64,000 nucleotides of DNA, from assembly GCF_004795915.1 (NCBI RefSeq), contig NZ_CP039253.1, positions 496,001 through 560,000 of the forward strand, in the 5' to 3' direction. The position numbers and the translations under genes were made by a program. Shown in pieces: positions 1 through 9,499 of the stretch (the first letter of the stretch is position 1; the number at the start of each line of letters is the position of its first letter). Source of the DNA: Rhodococcus sp. PAMC28707 (lineage in GTDB: Bacteria > Actinomycetota > Actinomycetes > Mycobacteriales > Mycobacteriaceae). Under the pieces are notes generated by a model. The model made no database searches. It saw nothing but the letters and a program-made list of their open reading frames with translations, and had not been told where the DNA came from.

Positions 1-467
1 GATCTGGACGAGCGTTCCAACACCACAATGCTTTCCGGTGCCAACCAACCGTTCGCCAGAAGTTCGACGAGCATCTGCGCAACCGCGGAATCGGCGATGG
101 CGTAGGGAGGGTCGGCCAACACGAGGTCGTAAGGGCGGTCGGGCTGGCTCGCCAACACCGCGGAGACCGGCGCACATCGAACGGACGCACCCGGCAGCCC
201 GATGCCGGCGGCGTTACCCCGAATCACCTCTGCCGCTCGCGGATCGGACTCCACCATCACGACAGTCGACGCACCGCGTGAAAGTGCTTCCAATCCCAGG
301 GCGCCCGACCCGGCATAGAGATCGAGCACGGCAGCGCCGTCGAGATCCAGACGCGAGTCCAACGAGCTGAACAACGCCTCGCGGACACGGTCCGATGTTG
401 GACGCGTGCCGCGAGGCGGGACTTTCAGGGTTCGGCCTCCTGCGATGCCTGCCACGATCCGGGTCAT
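1..467 (-). CDS. rsmD: 16S rRNA (guanine-N2)-methyltransferase RsmD, 3' end cut off by the window
   Basis: The family methylates G966 of 16S rRNA during 30S subunit assembly, using S-adenosylmethionine. Translating from the ATG at 467 gives MTRIVAGIAGGRTL, then the SAM-binding motif VLDLYAGSGALGLEAL and the catalytic ADPPY motif typical of N2-guanine methyltransferases. About 155 codons are present. The C-terminus lies before base 1, so the gene is partial. It follows pyc after a 57-base gap on the same strand, matching the pca-Rv2966c order of M. tuberculosis, and is probably co-transcribed with pyc. Confidence 0.9.
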   Translation of the reverse strand, partial: MTRIVAGIAGGRTLKVPPRGTRPTSDRVREALFSSLDSRLDLDGAAVLDLYAGSGALGLEALSRGASTVVMVESDPRAAEVIRGNAAGIGLPGASVRCAPVSAVLASQPDRPYDLVLADPPYAIADSAVAQMLVELLANGWLAPESIVVLERSSR

Positions 468-524
468 CTACAGAAGGTTACTCAGGGTGGAGTTCCTCTT
501 TGCCGCCGTGTTCGCCGGACCAGA

Positions 525-3500
525 TCAATCGTTCACCGAAGCGCCTTCGCCGCTGCCGATCACGACGAGTAGATCCCCACCCTCGACCTGCTGAACACCG
601 CCGATAGCCAGGCGACTGACCTTCCCGCCCTTCGATGCCGTGATCGCGGCCTCCATCTTCATCGCTTCGATCGTGGCAACCGTCTCTCCCACCGAGATCT
701 CATCGCCCACGGCCACTGCCAACGTCACCACACCGGCAAACGGTGCCGGAACATGACCGGAATTGGACCGATCCGCTTTCTCGATCGTCGGCGCCTCACT
801 GGAAATCGAACGATCCCGCACCGACACCGGACGCAACTGACCGTTCAGAATGCACATCACCGTGCGCATCCCCCGCTCATCGGCATCGGAAATAGCCTCC
901 AACCCGATCAGCAACTCCACGCCCTTCTCGAGCCGAACACGATGCTCATCGCCCTGACGCAGACCATAGAAAAACTGATTCGCCGACAACCGCGAGGTAT
1001 CACCGTACTTTTCCCGATGCTCCGCCAACTCCGCAGTAGGACCCGGAAAGAGCAACCGGTTCAACATCTCCCGACGCGTCGCCGACGTCCCATCGAGACT
1101 GCGCCCCTCCTCCACGGTCAGCTCCGTCTCGGGCTTGGCTTCACTTCGACCCTCCAAAGCCTTCGAACGCAAAGGCTCCGGCCATCCACCAGCAGGCGTT
1201 CCGAGATCACCACGCAAAAAACCGATCACCGAATCAGGGATATCGAACTTTCCAGGATTCTCCGCGAACTCCTCAGCCGACGCATCAGCCCCGACCAAGG
1301 CCAGCGCAAGATCGCCGACCACCTTCGAACTCGGCGTCACCTTCACCAAACGCCCCAACATCCGATCCGCAGCAGCGTAATTCGCTTCCACGGTCTCGAA
1401 CTTGTCACCCAAACCTAATGCGATCGCCTGCTGACGAAGATTCGATAGCTGCCCACCCGGAATCTCATGGGTATACACCCGACCCGTCGGAGCCATCAAA
1501 CCCGACTCGAACGGCGCATACACCTTCCGCAACGCCTCCCAGTACGGCTCCAAATCGCACACCGTCGACAGATCCAGACCAGTATCGCGCTCGGTGTGCG
1601 CAGCAGCAGCCACGATCGCCGACAACGCAGGCTGGCTCGTCGTACCTGCCATCGATGCACTCGCACCGTCGACGGCATCAGCGCCCGCCTCCCACGCCGC
1701 CAGATACGTCGCCAACTGACCGCCCGGAGTGTCGTGGGTGTGCACATGCACCGGCAAATCGAAATTGCTCCGCAACGCCGTCACCAACGTCCGCGCGGCA
1801 GGGGCACGCAACAACCCGGCCATATCCTTGATCGCCAGCACATGAGCGCCCGCATCGACGATCTGCTCCGCCAACTTCAGGTAGTAGTCGAGCGTGTACA
1901 GCGTCTCGTTCGGATTCGACAGATCCCCGGTGTAGCTCAGCGCCACCTCCGCAATGGCAGTCCCCGTCTCACGAACCGCATCGATCGCCGGACGCATCTG
2001 ATCGACATTGTTGAGCGCATCGAAGATACGGAAGATGTCGATACCCGTCTCCGTCGCCTCCGCAACGAAGCTGCGCGTCACCTTCTCCGGATACGGGGTG
2101 TAACCCACCGTATTACGGCCACGCAGCAACATCTGCAACGCAACATTGGGTACCGCCTCACGCAACGCCGCCAACCGCTCCCACGGATCCTCGTGCAGGA
2201 AGCGCAGTGCCACATCGTATGTCGCCCCGCCCCAACATTCGATCGAGAGCAACTCCGGCGTCGTACGCGCCACATACGGCGCCACCATCAACAACCCGGA
2301 CGTGCGAACCCGGGTCGCGAGCAACGACTGATGTGCATCCCGAAATGTCGTATCGGTGACCGCGAGCGCTTTCCGATTGCGCAGATCCCGAGCGAAACCC
2401 TCCGGTCCCAACGCCAACAAGCGCTGCCTACTGCCGTCGGGAATCGGCGCCGAGAAATCGACGTCGGGAAGCTTGTCGTGCGGGTACACCGGCGACGGAC
2501 GCTCCCCGTGCGGCTTGTTGACCGTCACATCCGCCAGATACGTCAAAATCTTCGTCCCGCGGTCACCGGAGGTACGCGAGGTCAGCAGCTGCGGACGCTC
2601 CTCGATGAACGAGGTCGTCACCCTCCCCGCAGTGAAATCCGGATCGACCAGAACTGCCTGCAGAAACGGGATATTCGTTGCCACGCCACGAATACGGAAC
2701 TCCGCCACCGCGCGACGCGCACGCGCAATCGCGGTATCGAAATCTCTGCCTCTACACGTCAACTTCACCAGCATCGAATCGAAGTAGGCTCCCACTTCGG
2801 CGCCGAGTGTCGTGCCACCATCCAACCGCACACCGGCACCACCCGGGGTGCGGTACGCGGTGATGCGGCCGGTGTCGGGACGGAAACCATTCGAGGGATC
2901 CTCGGTGGTGATGCGGCATTGCAATGCCGCCCCACGCAACACGATGTTCTCCTGAGCCAACCCCAGATCGGCGAGGGACTCCCCCGAGGCAATACGCAAC
3001 TGCGACTGCACCAAATCGACGTCGGTGACCTCTTCGGTCACCGTATGCTCGACCTGGATACGCGGATTCATCTCGATGAACACATGATTGCCCCGAGTGT
3101 CGAGAAGGAACTCCACCGTCCCAGCACACGAGTACCCGATCTCCTTCGCGAAAGCGACCGCATCGGCGCACATCCGATCACGAAGCTCCGCAGGCAGATT
3201 CGGCGCAGGGGCCATCTCGATGACCTTCTGATGACGCCGCTGCAGAGAACAATCCCGCTCGAACAGGTGCACCACGTTGCCCTGCCCATCGGCGAGGATC
3301 TGCACCTCGATGTGCCGCGGATCGATGACCGCCTGCTCCAAGAACACCGTCGCGTCACCGAACGCCGACTCCGCCTCACGCGCCGCCGCCTCGATCGATT
3401 CGCGCAACTGCGCCGGCTCGGACACCCGGCGCATACCCCTGCCGCCGCCGCCGGCCACTGCCTTCACGAACAACGGGAAGGTCATCGTTTCCGAAGCCGC

Positions 3501-3935
3501 TACCAATTCTTCGACGTCCGCAGACGGCTCCGAGGACGCCAACACCGGCAAACCGGCACGCTTTGCCGCAGCAATCGCGCGGGCCTTGTTGCCCGTCAAC
3601 TCGAGCACCTCGGCCGAAGGCCCGACGAACGTGATGCCCGCCGCCGCGCACGCAGCAGCAAGATCCGGATTCTCCGACAAGAACCCGTACCCCGGGTACA
3701 CCGCATCGGCACCGCTGCGCTGTGCTGCAGCGACGATCTCCTTCACCGACAGATACGCGCGGACGGGGTGGCCCTTCTCCCCGATCTCGTACGCCTCGTC
3801 CGCCTTCGTCCGGTGAACCGAATTGCGGTCCTCGAACGGAAAGACAGCCACAGTAGCGGCGCCCAACTCGTACGACGCACGAAATGCACGGATAGCAATC
3901 TCGCCACGATTGGCAACCAACACTTTGGAGAACAT
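525..3935 (-). CDS. pyc: Pyruvate carboxylase
   Basis: A biotin-dependent anaplerotic enzyme that makes oxaloacetate from pyruvate, bicarbonate and ATP in the cytoplasm. The 1136 residues hold all three parts of a one-chain enzyme. The N-terminal biotin carboxylase starts MFSKVLVANRGEIAIRAF and has the ATP-grasp glycine loop GGGGRG near residues 162-167. The central carboxyltransferase has DTTFRDAHQS and the metal-site motif HVHTHDTPG. The C-terminal biotinyl domain has EAMKMEA, with the biotin lysine near residue 1093. The length is normal for the family. It stands alone upstream of rsmD, with a 90-base gap to recG. The coding sequence is intact. Confidence 0.98.
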   Translation of the reverse strand: MFSKVLVANRGEIAIRAFRASYELGAATVAVFPFEDRNSVHRTKADEAYEIGEKGHPVRAYLSVKEIVAAAQRSGADAVYPGYGFLSENPDLAAACAAAGITFVGPSAEVLELTGNKARAIAAAKRAGLPVLASSEPSADVEELVAASETMTFPLFVKAVAGGGGRGMRRVSEPAQLRESIEAAAREAESAFGDATVFLEQAVIDPRHIEVQILADGQGNVVHLFERDCSLQRRHQKVIEMAPAPNLPAELRDRMCADAVAFAKEIGYSCAGTVEFLLDTRGNHVFIEMNPRIQVEHTVTEEVTDVDLVQSQLRIASGESLADLGLAQENIVLRGAALQCRITTEDPSNGFRPDTGRITAYRTPGGAGVRLDGGTTLGAEVGAYFDSMLVKLTCRGRDFDTAIARARRAVAEFRIRGVATNIPFLQAVLVDPDFTAGRVTTSFIEERPQLLTSRTSGDRGTKILTYLADVTVNKPHGERPSPVYPHDKLPDVDFSAPIPDGSRQRLLALGPEGFARDLRNRKALAVTDTTFRDAHQSLLATRVRTSGLLMVAPYVARTTPELLSIECWGGATYDVALRFLHEDPWERLAALREAVPNVALQMLLRGRNTVGYTPYPEKVTRSFVAEATETGIDIFRIFDALNNVDQMRPAIDAVRETGTAIAEVALSYTGDLSNPNETLYTLDYYLKLAEQIVDAGAHVLAIKDMAGLLRAPAARTLVTALRSNFDLPVHVHTHDTPGGQLATYLAAWEAGADAVDGASASMAGTTSQPALSAIVAAAAHTERDTGLDLSTVCDLEPYWEALRKVYAPFESGLMAPTGRVYTHEIPGGQLSNLRQQAIALGLGDKFETVEANYAAADRMLGRLVKVTPSSKVVGDLALALVGADASAEEFAENPGKFDIPDSVIGFLRGDLGTPAGGWPEPLRSKALEGRSEAKPETELTVEEGRSLDGTSATRREMLNRLLFPGPTAELAEHREKYGDTSRLSANQFFYGLRQGDEHRVRLEKGVELLIGLEAISDADERGMRTVMCILNGQLRPVSVRDRSISSEAPTIEKADRSNSGHVPAPFAGVVTLAVAVGDEISVGETVATIEAMKMEAAITASKGGKVSRLAIGGVQQVEGGDLLVVIGSGEGASVND

Positions 3936-4025
3936 GCGCTAAACCTACCGCCGACAAGTCCACCAGCAGCGTCCGCCATCTCGAGATATGAGATAGTTCG
4001 GCGTCTTAAACGGTGCAGAGACCCG

Positions 4026-6356
4026 TCAGGACTTCTCCAGATAGTCGATACGGTCCGATCGCCAAGCGGATTTCATCATCGACGCGACGCCAGGATGATC
4101 CGCCATCGTCGGATCCGACTCGAACAACGCCCTTGCGCATGCATGGGCGTCGGCGATCACGTCTTCGTCGTCGATGAGTGAGAGCAGGCGAAGGCTGGTG
4201 ACGGTCCCCGATTGTGCTGAGCCGAGCACATCGCCCTCACGGCGCGTAGTGAGATCGAGTTTGGCCAACTCGAATCCGTCATTGGTCGCGGCCACCGCCG
4301 TCAAACGCGAGAACGAAGCACCCATCGGACTGAGTTGGCTGATCATGATGCACAGACCCTGGTGACCGCCACGGCCGATGCGACCCCGTAGCTGATGTAA
4401 CTGGCTGGTTCCGAACCGATCTGCGTCGACGATCACCATGACCGTGGCATTCGGCACGTCGACGCCGACCTCGACCACAGTCGTGCACACCAACACATCG
4501 ATCTCGCCTGCCGTGAAGTCCTGCATCGAGGCGTCCTTCTCCTCCGCGGGCATCCGGCCGTGCAGCATCCCGACACGGAGATCGGCGAACGGGCCACCGG
4601 TGAGCATGTCGTACATCTCGAGTGCAGATTTGGTCTCGGGCAGTGCGCGATCGTCTTCGTGTCCGGCTGCACGTGTTCGTGGCCGCTTCCCGGTACCCTC
4701 CGCGTCGTCGTCACCGATCCGAGAACAGACAACGTACGCCTGCCGGCCTGCGCCGACTTCCTCACGAATGCGTTCCCACGCACGATCGACCCAACTCGGC
4801 TTCTGCGTTGCGGGAACCACGCTGGTCTTGATCGGTGCGCGCCCGCGCGGGAGCTCGGCGAGAATGGACGTCTCGAGATCACCCAGTGAGGCCATGGCAA
4901 TGGTCCGCGGAATAGGAGTTGCCGTCATCACGAGCAGGTGGGGACTTCTGTTGTTACGCGCCTTGGATCTGAGCGCATCCCGTTGTTCGACACCGAACCT
5001 GTGCTGTTCGTCGATGACTACCATGCCGAGGTCCATGAACTCGACCCGATCTTGGATGAGCGCGTGCGTCCCGATCACGATTCCGGCGTCTCCGGTAATT
5101 GCATCCAGCAGCGCTGTCCGCTTGGCCGCCGTCGACATGGAACCGGTCAGCAGGGCGACCTTGGTGGCGAGCTCGTGGGATCCGAGTTCACCGGCGGCCG
5201 CCAACGAGCCCAGCATCGCCGAGATGGATCGCGCGTGCTGCGACGCAAGTACCTCGGTAGGGGCCAACAGAGCACATTGATGTCCCGAATCGATCACCTG
5301 CAGCATCGCCCGTAGGGCAACCACTGTCTTACCCGATCCGACTTCACCCTGTAGCAATCGCGACATCGGATGTCCCTGCGACAAGTCCGCAGAGATTTCC
5401 GCCGCCACCGTCAACTGCCCTGCTGTCAGTGTGAACGGAAGTCGACGCTCGAACTCCGCTGCAATCCCGTCCACACGCGGCGAACATTCGGGCGCCACCC
5501 TGCTCGACGCATTCTGTCTGCGCGCTGCCAGCACGAGTTGCACTGCAAGCGCTTCATCGAACTTCAGACGTGCTCGCGCCTGGTCCTTTTCGTCCGCGGA
5601 GTCCGGAAAGTGGATCCAACGCAGTGCGGTGTCGAGGTCCACCAATCCCCGCTCCGAGCGCACCTCCGGCGGAAGTGGGTCCTCGACGGTGTCCAACTGG
5701 TCGAGAACTTGACGGACGCAACGCATGAACGTCCAACTCTCCACGTCCTTCGCCGCGGGATAGATCGGAACGAATGTGCGCTCGAACACCGTCATGTCGA
5801 CACTGCCGGACGAATCCAGCGAGCCACGCGCCAACCCTGCCAACGATCCACCACCCACGACCCGACCTTCGGTGAGTACCGCACCGTCATCCTCGTCCCC
5901 ACCGAGCATCACGTAACTCGGGTGGGTCAGATTCCATCGCCTGCCGAAATACTTGACCTTGCCCGAGAACATTCCACGCTTACCGGGGGTGAGGACATGC
6001 TTGAGCTTGTGGGGGCTGAAAAACGTCGCATCGATCTGCTGGTCTTCCGCGGCGAGGGAGACAGCGAGAAACTGCCCTTTGCGCGCCTTCATCGTTCGCA
6101 ACGTTGCCGATGCGATCGTCGCGACGATGGTGATGTGCTCGCCCTCCGGCGGTTCCTTTTCGCTCAGTTCGGCGCCCTGCGTCATGTAACGGTGAGGGTA
6201 GTACCGCAAGAGATCCTCGACGGTCTCGAGCGCGAACAATTCCGCCAGGGGCCCGGCCACCTTGTCGCCGAAAACCCCGTCGAGCCGATCCGCGAGTGCC
6301 ACCATCTCGATTGTCGTCCTTACCCTCTCGATCCGGTTCTCGTGCGAAGTTCTCAT
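4026..6356 (-). CDS. recG: ATP-dependent DNA helicase RecG
   Basis: A superfamily 2 helicase that remodels stalled forks and Holliday junctions. Visible parts are an N-terminal wedge/OB region, Walker A GEVGSGKTVVAL, the DEQH box (VVIDEQHRFGVEQR), the motif III TATPIPRT and the C-terminal QLRGRIGRGGHQG. The start is uncertain. The ATG at 6356 overlaps the stop of the upstream DAK2 gene by four bases (ATGA), which suggests translational coupling. Family members usually begin close to the internal MVALADRLD, at 6305, which has AAGGA 11 bases upstream. The first is annotated because of the coupling. A glycine- and alanine-rich insertion (about residues 165-185) and an Arg-rich linker after motif III are visible and may be lineage-specific. 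Confidence 0.95.
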   Translation of the reverse strand: MRTSHENRIERVRTTIEMVALADRLDGVFGDKVAGPLAELFALETVEDLLRYYPHRYMTQGAELSEKEPPEGEHITIVATIASATLRTMKARKGQFLAVSLAAEDQQIDATFFSPHKLKHVLTPGKRGMFSGKVKYFGRRWNLTHPSYVMLGGDEDDGAVLTEGRVVGGGSLAGLARGSLDSSGSVDMTVFERTFVPIYPAAKDVESWTFMRCVRQVLDQLDTVEDPLPPEVRSERGLVDLDTALRWIHFPDSADEKDQARARLKFDEALAVQLVLAARRQNASSRVAPECSPRVDGIAAEFERRLPFTLTAGQLTVAAEISADLSQGHPMSRLLQGEVGSGKTVVALRAMLQVIDSGHQCALLAPTEVLASQHARSISAMLGSLAAAGELGSHELATKVALLTGSMSTAAKRTALLDAITGDAGIVIGTHALIQDRVEFMDLGMVVIDEQHRFGVEQRDALRSKARNNRSPHLLVMTATPIPRTIAMASLGDLETSILAELPRGRAPIKTSVVPATQKPSWVDRAWERIREEVGAGRQAYVVCSRIGDDDAEGTGKRPRTRAAGHEDDRALPETKSALEMYDMLTGGPFADLRVGMLHGRMPAEEKDASMQDFTAGEIDVLVCTTVVEVGVDVPNATVMVIVDADRFGTSQLHQLRGRIGRGGHQGLCIMISQLSPMGASFSRLTAVAATNDGFELAKLDLTTRREGDVLGSAQSGTVTSLRLLSLIDDEDVIADAHACARALFESDPTMADHPGVASMMKSAWRSDRIDYLEKS

Positions 6357-8020
6357 TCCACGCCGAGTTGAGCCATGTCTCCTGGCTGCCCTCCGCGATA
6401 GGTGACGAACTCCACGACGGGATAATGCTCGGCGACGTACTCGGCCAACCGCTGACCGAATTCGTCGTCTGCGGACTCCCCCAGAAGCATGGTCACCATC
6501 TCACCACCCGCCGACAACAATTGATCGAGCAGGTTACATCCGGCGGTGATCGCGTCGGACCCGATAACCACCACTTCCCGCCCGACCAAACCGAGGCCGT
6601 CACCGGGTTCACATGTCCCGACCCATGTCAGGGCGCGCCCCTCGGCGATTCGGACCGAAGCCCACCGGGTCCCGGCCGCCGCTTCGGACATCGTGAATGC
6701 GTCGTCCACTCCTTCTTTGGTCGGGTCGTGGACGGCGAGTGCCGCCAGGCCTTGAACCATCGACGAGGACGGAAGCATCAAGACGTCCTTGCCTGCGTTG
6801 CGTGAAGCGACGCTGACGGCTACCAATTCCTGGGCGGACAATGCCCCGTTCGGCAGGACGAGGACCTCCGTGTGCCTGGATCCGACGATCGCCGCGCACA
6901 ACTGTGTGGGTCCTATCTCTGTTGTGTCGCAACGAAGTACGTGTGCGCCCTCGGCAAGGTACAGCTGCTCGGCACCCGCACCTGCCACCACCGCCAATAT
7001 CTCTCGACCGAAAATTTCCCCACCGTCGTCCGGAGTCGACGCCGCCGTGTCACAGCCCTCCCCTGCGCCGAAGGCTGCAATGCGCACACCATGTATCCGC
7101 CCGGCACCTATGCCTATGTCGACGGCCAGGCCGGCATTTGCCGTGTGAACATGAGCGGACCACGAACCGTTGCCGTCACCGGCTACGACCACCGAATCAC
7201 CGATCTCTGTCAGCGCTCGCCGCAACTCGATCGCAGCGGCGTCGTCGATATCGGAAAGCTGATAGAGAACCTCGTATCCGACGATCGCCTCTCCTACCTG
7301 CACCGAATCGAGGCGATTGTTCGATCTCGGCATCACGGCTCGACTGGTCTCGGTCGTCACGTGCCGGTGGTAGCGCTGTCTCGGCGGCGGCTCGCTTCCG
7401 GTCACGACACCACAGAGCGCGTCGAGCATCACGAGAAGGCCGAGTGCGCCTGCATCGACGACTCCTGCTGCTCGAAGAGCCGGCAGTTGGTGGCGGGTGC
7501 GGTCGAGTGCCACGGCAGCCGATTCAGCTGCGCAGCGCGCCACTGCTGCGATATCGCACGGCTGATCGAGGCTGGCGACCGCGCGTGCCGAACTGCCCAG
7601 CACGCTGACGATCGTCCCGTCCACCGGAACGCTCACTACGTCGACGACGAGGTCGGCCGCCCGAACCAGTGCACGGGCGAGCGCGGCTCCATCGAACTCA
7701 CCGTTGGCCGCAACCTCTGCAACGGCACGCAGCAATTGAGACACGATCACCCCGGAATTGCCCCGCGCACCGGCTATGGAGCCTTGTGCCAGCGCTGCCG
7801 CAACGGCAGCGATATCGGCGTCCGCGCCTGCCTTGCGCATCGACTCCACCGCTGCACGAATGGTGAACACGAGATTGGTGCCGGTATCGGAGTCTGCGAT
7901 CGGGAAGACATTCAGTTCGTTGATCTCGTCGCATCGCGCAGTGAGGCCGTCGACACATCTGTAGGCCCACAGCCGAATCTCCTCGACCCCGATAGAGGAC
8001 GTGGGACTGCCGACGGCCAT
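6353..8020 (-). CDS. DAK2-domain protein (FakA/YloV-like kinase subunit)
   Basis: The N-terminus carries a DhaL/DAK2 nucleotide-binding domain. The signature LNVFPIADSDTGTNL holds the Mg-binding aspartates (most homologues read DGDTGTN), followed by GARGNSGVIVSQLL. A long second half resembles the FakA/YloV C-terminal region. FakA phosphorylates fatty acids held by FakB, but no fakB lies nearby, so the substrate is unknown. I chose the ATG at 8020 (MAVGSPTSSIGVEE, 555 residues). The frame stays open to 8110, but that stretch does not look like the family. In M. tuberculosis the corresponding genes are Rv2974c and Rv2975c; here it is one intact frame. It overlaps recG by four bases and diverges from rpmB. 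Confidence 0.85.
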   Translation of the reverse strand: MAVGSPTSSIGVEEIRLWAYRCVDGLTARCDEINELNVFPIADSDTGTNLVFTIRAAVESMRKAGADADIAAVAAALAQGSIAGARGNSGVIVSQLLRAVAEVAANGEFDGAALARALVRAADLVVDVVSVPVDGTIVSVLGSSARAVASLDQPCDIAAVARCAAESAAVALDRTRHQLPALRAAGVVDAGALGLLVMLDALCGVVTGSEPPPRQRYHRHVTTETSRAVMPRSNNRLDSVQVGEAIVGYEVLYQLSDIDDAAAIELRRALTEIGDSVVVAGDGNGSWSAHVHTANAGLAVDIGIGAGRIHGVRIAAFGAGEGCDTAASTPDDGGEIFGREILAVVAGAGAEQLYLAEGAHVLRCDTTEIGPTQLCAAIVGSRHTEVLVLPNGALSAQELVAVSVASRNAGKDVLMLPSSSMVQGLAALAVHDPTKEGVDDAFTMSEAAAGTRWASVRIAEGRALTWVGTCEPGDGLGLVGREVVVIGSDAITAGCNLLDQLLSAGGEMVTMLLGESADDEFGQRLAEYVAEHYPVVEFVTYRGGQPGDMAQLGVE

Positions 8021-8217
8021 GGACTTCTCGCCGTGCTCGACCACGTCCACCACCTGTTCGCCCCCAGTTCGTGCTGAAAGAACCGAAATACATTTGGCTG
8101 AGCCGACCACGTTCCATGACCCAGCTTCTTCAGACGAGTCAGCCTAGACTCGAGCACCTGCAGGCGCAGGTCGGCACTCCGTCGAGCGTCTGTCATGGCG
8201 TGGCCTCTGGACGCGGT

Positions 8218-8247
8218 TTGGCGAATTAGCGCTACGCCCGCTAATCT
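8218..8247 (+). promoter_or_regulatory. Candidate sigma-A promoter for rpmB
   Basis: TTGGCG at 8218-8223 and TAATCT at 8242-8247 are separated by 18 bases, a good match to actinobacterial housekeeping promoters. It reads toward rpmB, giving a leader of about 95 bases before the ATG at 8349. It lies in the intergenic region shared with the divergent DAK2 gene. Assigned by eye only. Confidence 0.5.
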
Positions 8248-8348
8248 TGCAGGGTTGCCCGGTGTGGTTCGGCGGATTGTGTGCTGAAGTTATTCGGAGC
8301 AACCGCCCGCACGTTAATGATCAATCATCTATCAAGGAGTTCGCGACT

Positions 8349-8540
8349 ATGGCTGCCGTCTGCGACGTATGCGCCAAAGGGCCCGGCTTCGGTAAGTCGG
8401 TCTCGCACTCGCACCGACGGACCAACCGTCGTTGGAACCCGAACATTCAGACCGTTCATGCACAGGTTGCCCCCGGCAACAACAAGCGCATGAACGTCTG
8501 CACGTCCTGCCTCAAGGCAGGCAAGGTGGTTCGGGGCTGA
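8349..8540 (+). CDS. rpmB: 50S ribosomal protein L28, zinc-binding form
   Basis: A 63-residue large-subunit ribosomal protein. It begins MAAVCDVCAKGPGFG and has the L28 signature HRRTNRRWNPNIQTV. Cys5/Cys8 and Cys51/Cys54 form two CxxC pairs, so this is the C-plus paralogue that binds zinc. Many actinobacteria also carry a Cys-minus copy expressed under zinc starvation, and none is seen here. The start is fixed by AAGGAG at 8334-8339, nine bases before the ATG. It is monocistronic, between a good promoter and a very strong hairpin. The position matches rpmB1 beside the DAK2 gene in M. tuberculosis. Confidence 0.97.
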   Translation: MAAVCDVCAKGPGFGKSVSHSHRRTNRRWNPNIQTVHAQVAPGNNKRMNVCTSCLKAGKVVRG

Positions 8541-8560
8541 CTTTCGCCCACGAGACTCGA

Positions 8561-8597
8561 CTATGGCCTCACTGCTCTCGGAGCAGTGAGGCCATAG
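8561..8597 (+). terminator. Intrinsic terminator after rpmB
   Basis: A perfect 17-base-pair stem, CTATGGCCTCACTGCTC pairing with GAGCAGTGAGGCCATAG, closes a three-base TCG loop. It is followed by TTGTCTTT. It lies 20 bases past the rpmB stop codon and separates rpmB from the next plus-strand gene. Confidence 0.85.
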
Positions 8598-8699
8598 TTG
8601 TCTTTCGACCACAGCAGCTGGGCAAGGTTGTCCTCGCGATCGCTTCTCGTCGTCAGGGCACCGTCGATGCCGACCAATGCGGCCGGATACAGTGCGATT

Positions 8700-9488
8700 G
8701 TGACGAACTTCGAAAGCACGAATCATGTAGAACTGGTTGACGGGGTCCTGAAGATCATCGTGTCGACCGATGCCGCGGGCACCTCGCTCAGTGGCGATGC
8801 CATGACCGAAGGGGCTGCGGCACTTCGGTCTGTGAACGCAGGTGATCTCCGCGTCGGCTGCGTTCTTCTCGTCGGTACCGGCGCCAATTTCTGCGCGGGC
8901 GGCAATGTGCGAGCCTTCGCTTCAGCGGACGATCGCGGAAGTTACGTTCGCGCCGTGGCCGACGGCTTCCATGCCTTCGTCCTGGAACTGGCGGCGACGA
9001 CCGTTCCCGTCGTCGCCGGTGTGCACGGATGGGCAGCAGGCGCAGGGATGAGTTTGGTTTGTCACGCCGATGTCGCCATCGGCGGGCGTGCAACCAAGAT
9101 GCGTCCGGCTTACCCAGGAATCGGTTTCACCCCGGATGGCGGGCTGACCTGGACGTTGCCTCGCATCGTGGGTTCGGTCAGAGCACGTGACATTCTCCTG
9201 AACGACTCGATCCTCAACGGCGAAGAGGCCGTGCGACTCGGATTACTGAGCCGGCTCGTCGGCGACGACATCATCGTGAGCGAGGCCGAGCGGTTGGCTC
9301 GAGCGTTCGCCGCCGGACCGACGTCGGCTTACCGCGGCGCGAAAGAGTTGCTGGCGCACTCGGAGCACCGGACTCTGGCCGAGCAATTGGAGGCAGAGGC
9401 CGTGTCGATCTCCGCGGCAGCGGTAGGACCGACGGGCCGCGAGGGTGTCGATGCTTTCGTCGAGAAGCGTCGACCTGATTTTTCCTGA
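8700..9488 (+). CDS. Enoyl-CoA hydratase/isomerase family protein
   Basis: A crotonase-fold protein that probably hydrates or isomerises an enoyl-CoA in fatty-acid or aromatic degradation. It shows the oxyanion-hole motif GTGANFCAGGNVRAF and the second conserved block GWAAGAGMSLVCHADVA. It reads GFTPDGGLTWTLPR where many hydratases carry the second catalytic glutamate. The aspartate there is more like PaaG/isomerase members. From the GTG at 8700 it is 262 residues, the usual size. TACAGT at 8688-8693 sits six bases before this GTG, so a leaderless message is possible. ATG at 8667 is an alternative start. It has no obvious pathway partners here. I recall no gene at this place in the M. tuberculosis block. 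Confidence 0.85.
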   Translation: MTNFESTNHVELVDGVLKIIVSTDAAGTSLSGDAMTEGAAALRSVNAGDLRVGCVLLVGTGANFCAGGNVRAFASADDRGSYVRAVADGFHAFVLELAATTVPVVAGVHGWAAGAGMSLVCHADVAIGGRATKMRPAYPGIGFTPDGGLTWTLPRIVGSVRARDILLNDSILNGEEAVRLGLLSRLVGDDIIVSEAERLARAFAAGPTSAYRGAKELLAHSEHRTLAEQLEAEAVSISAAAVGPTGREGVDAFVEKRRPDFS

Positions 9489-9499
9489 CTCGCACACAG

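Noticed and set aside
1467-4181. A 904-codon open frame on the plus strand opposite pyc
   Set aside because: It is antisense to a full-length, clearly conserved pyruvate carboxylase. Its translation is Arg/His/Gln-rich with no domain, as expected from high-GC codon bias.
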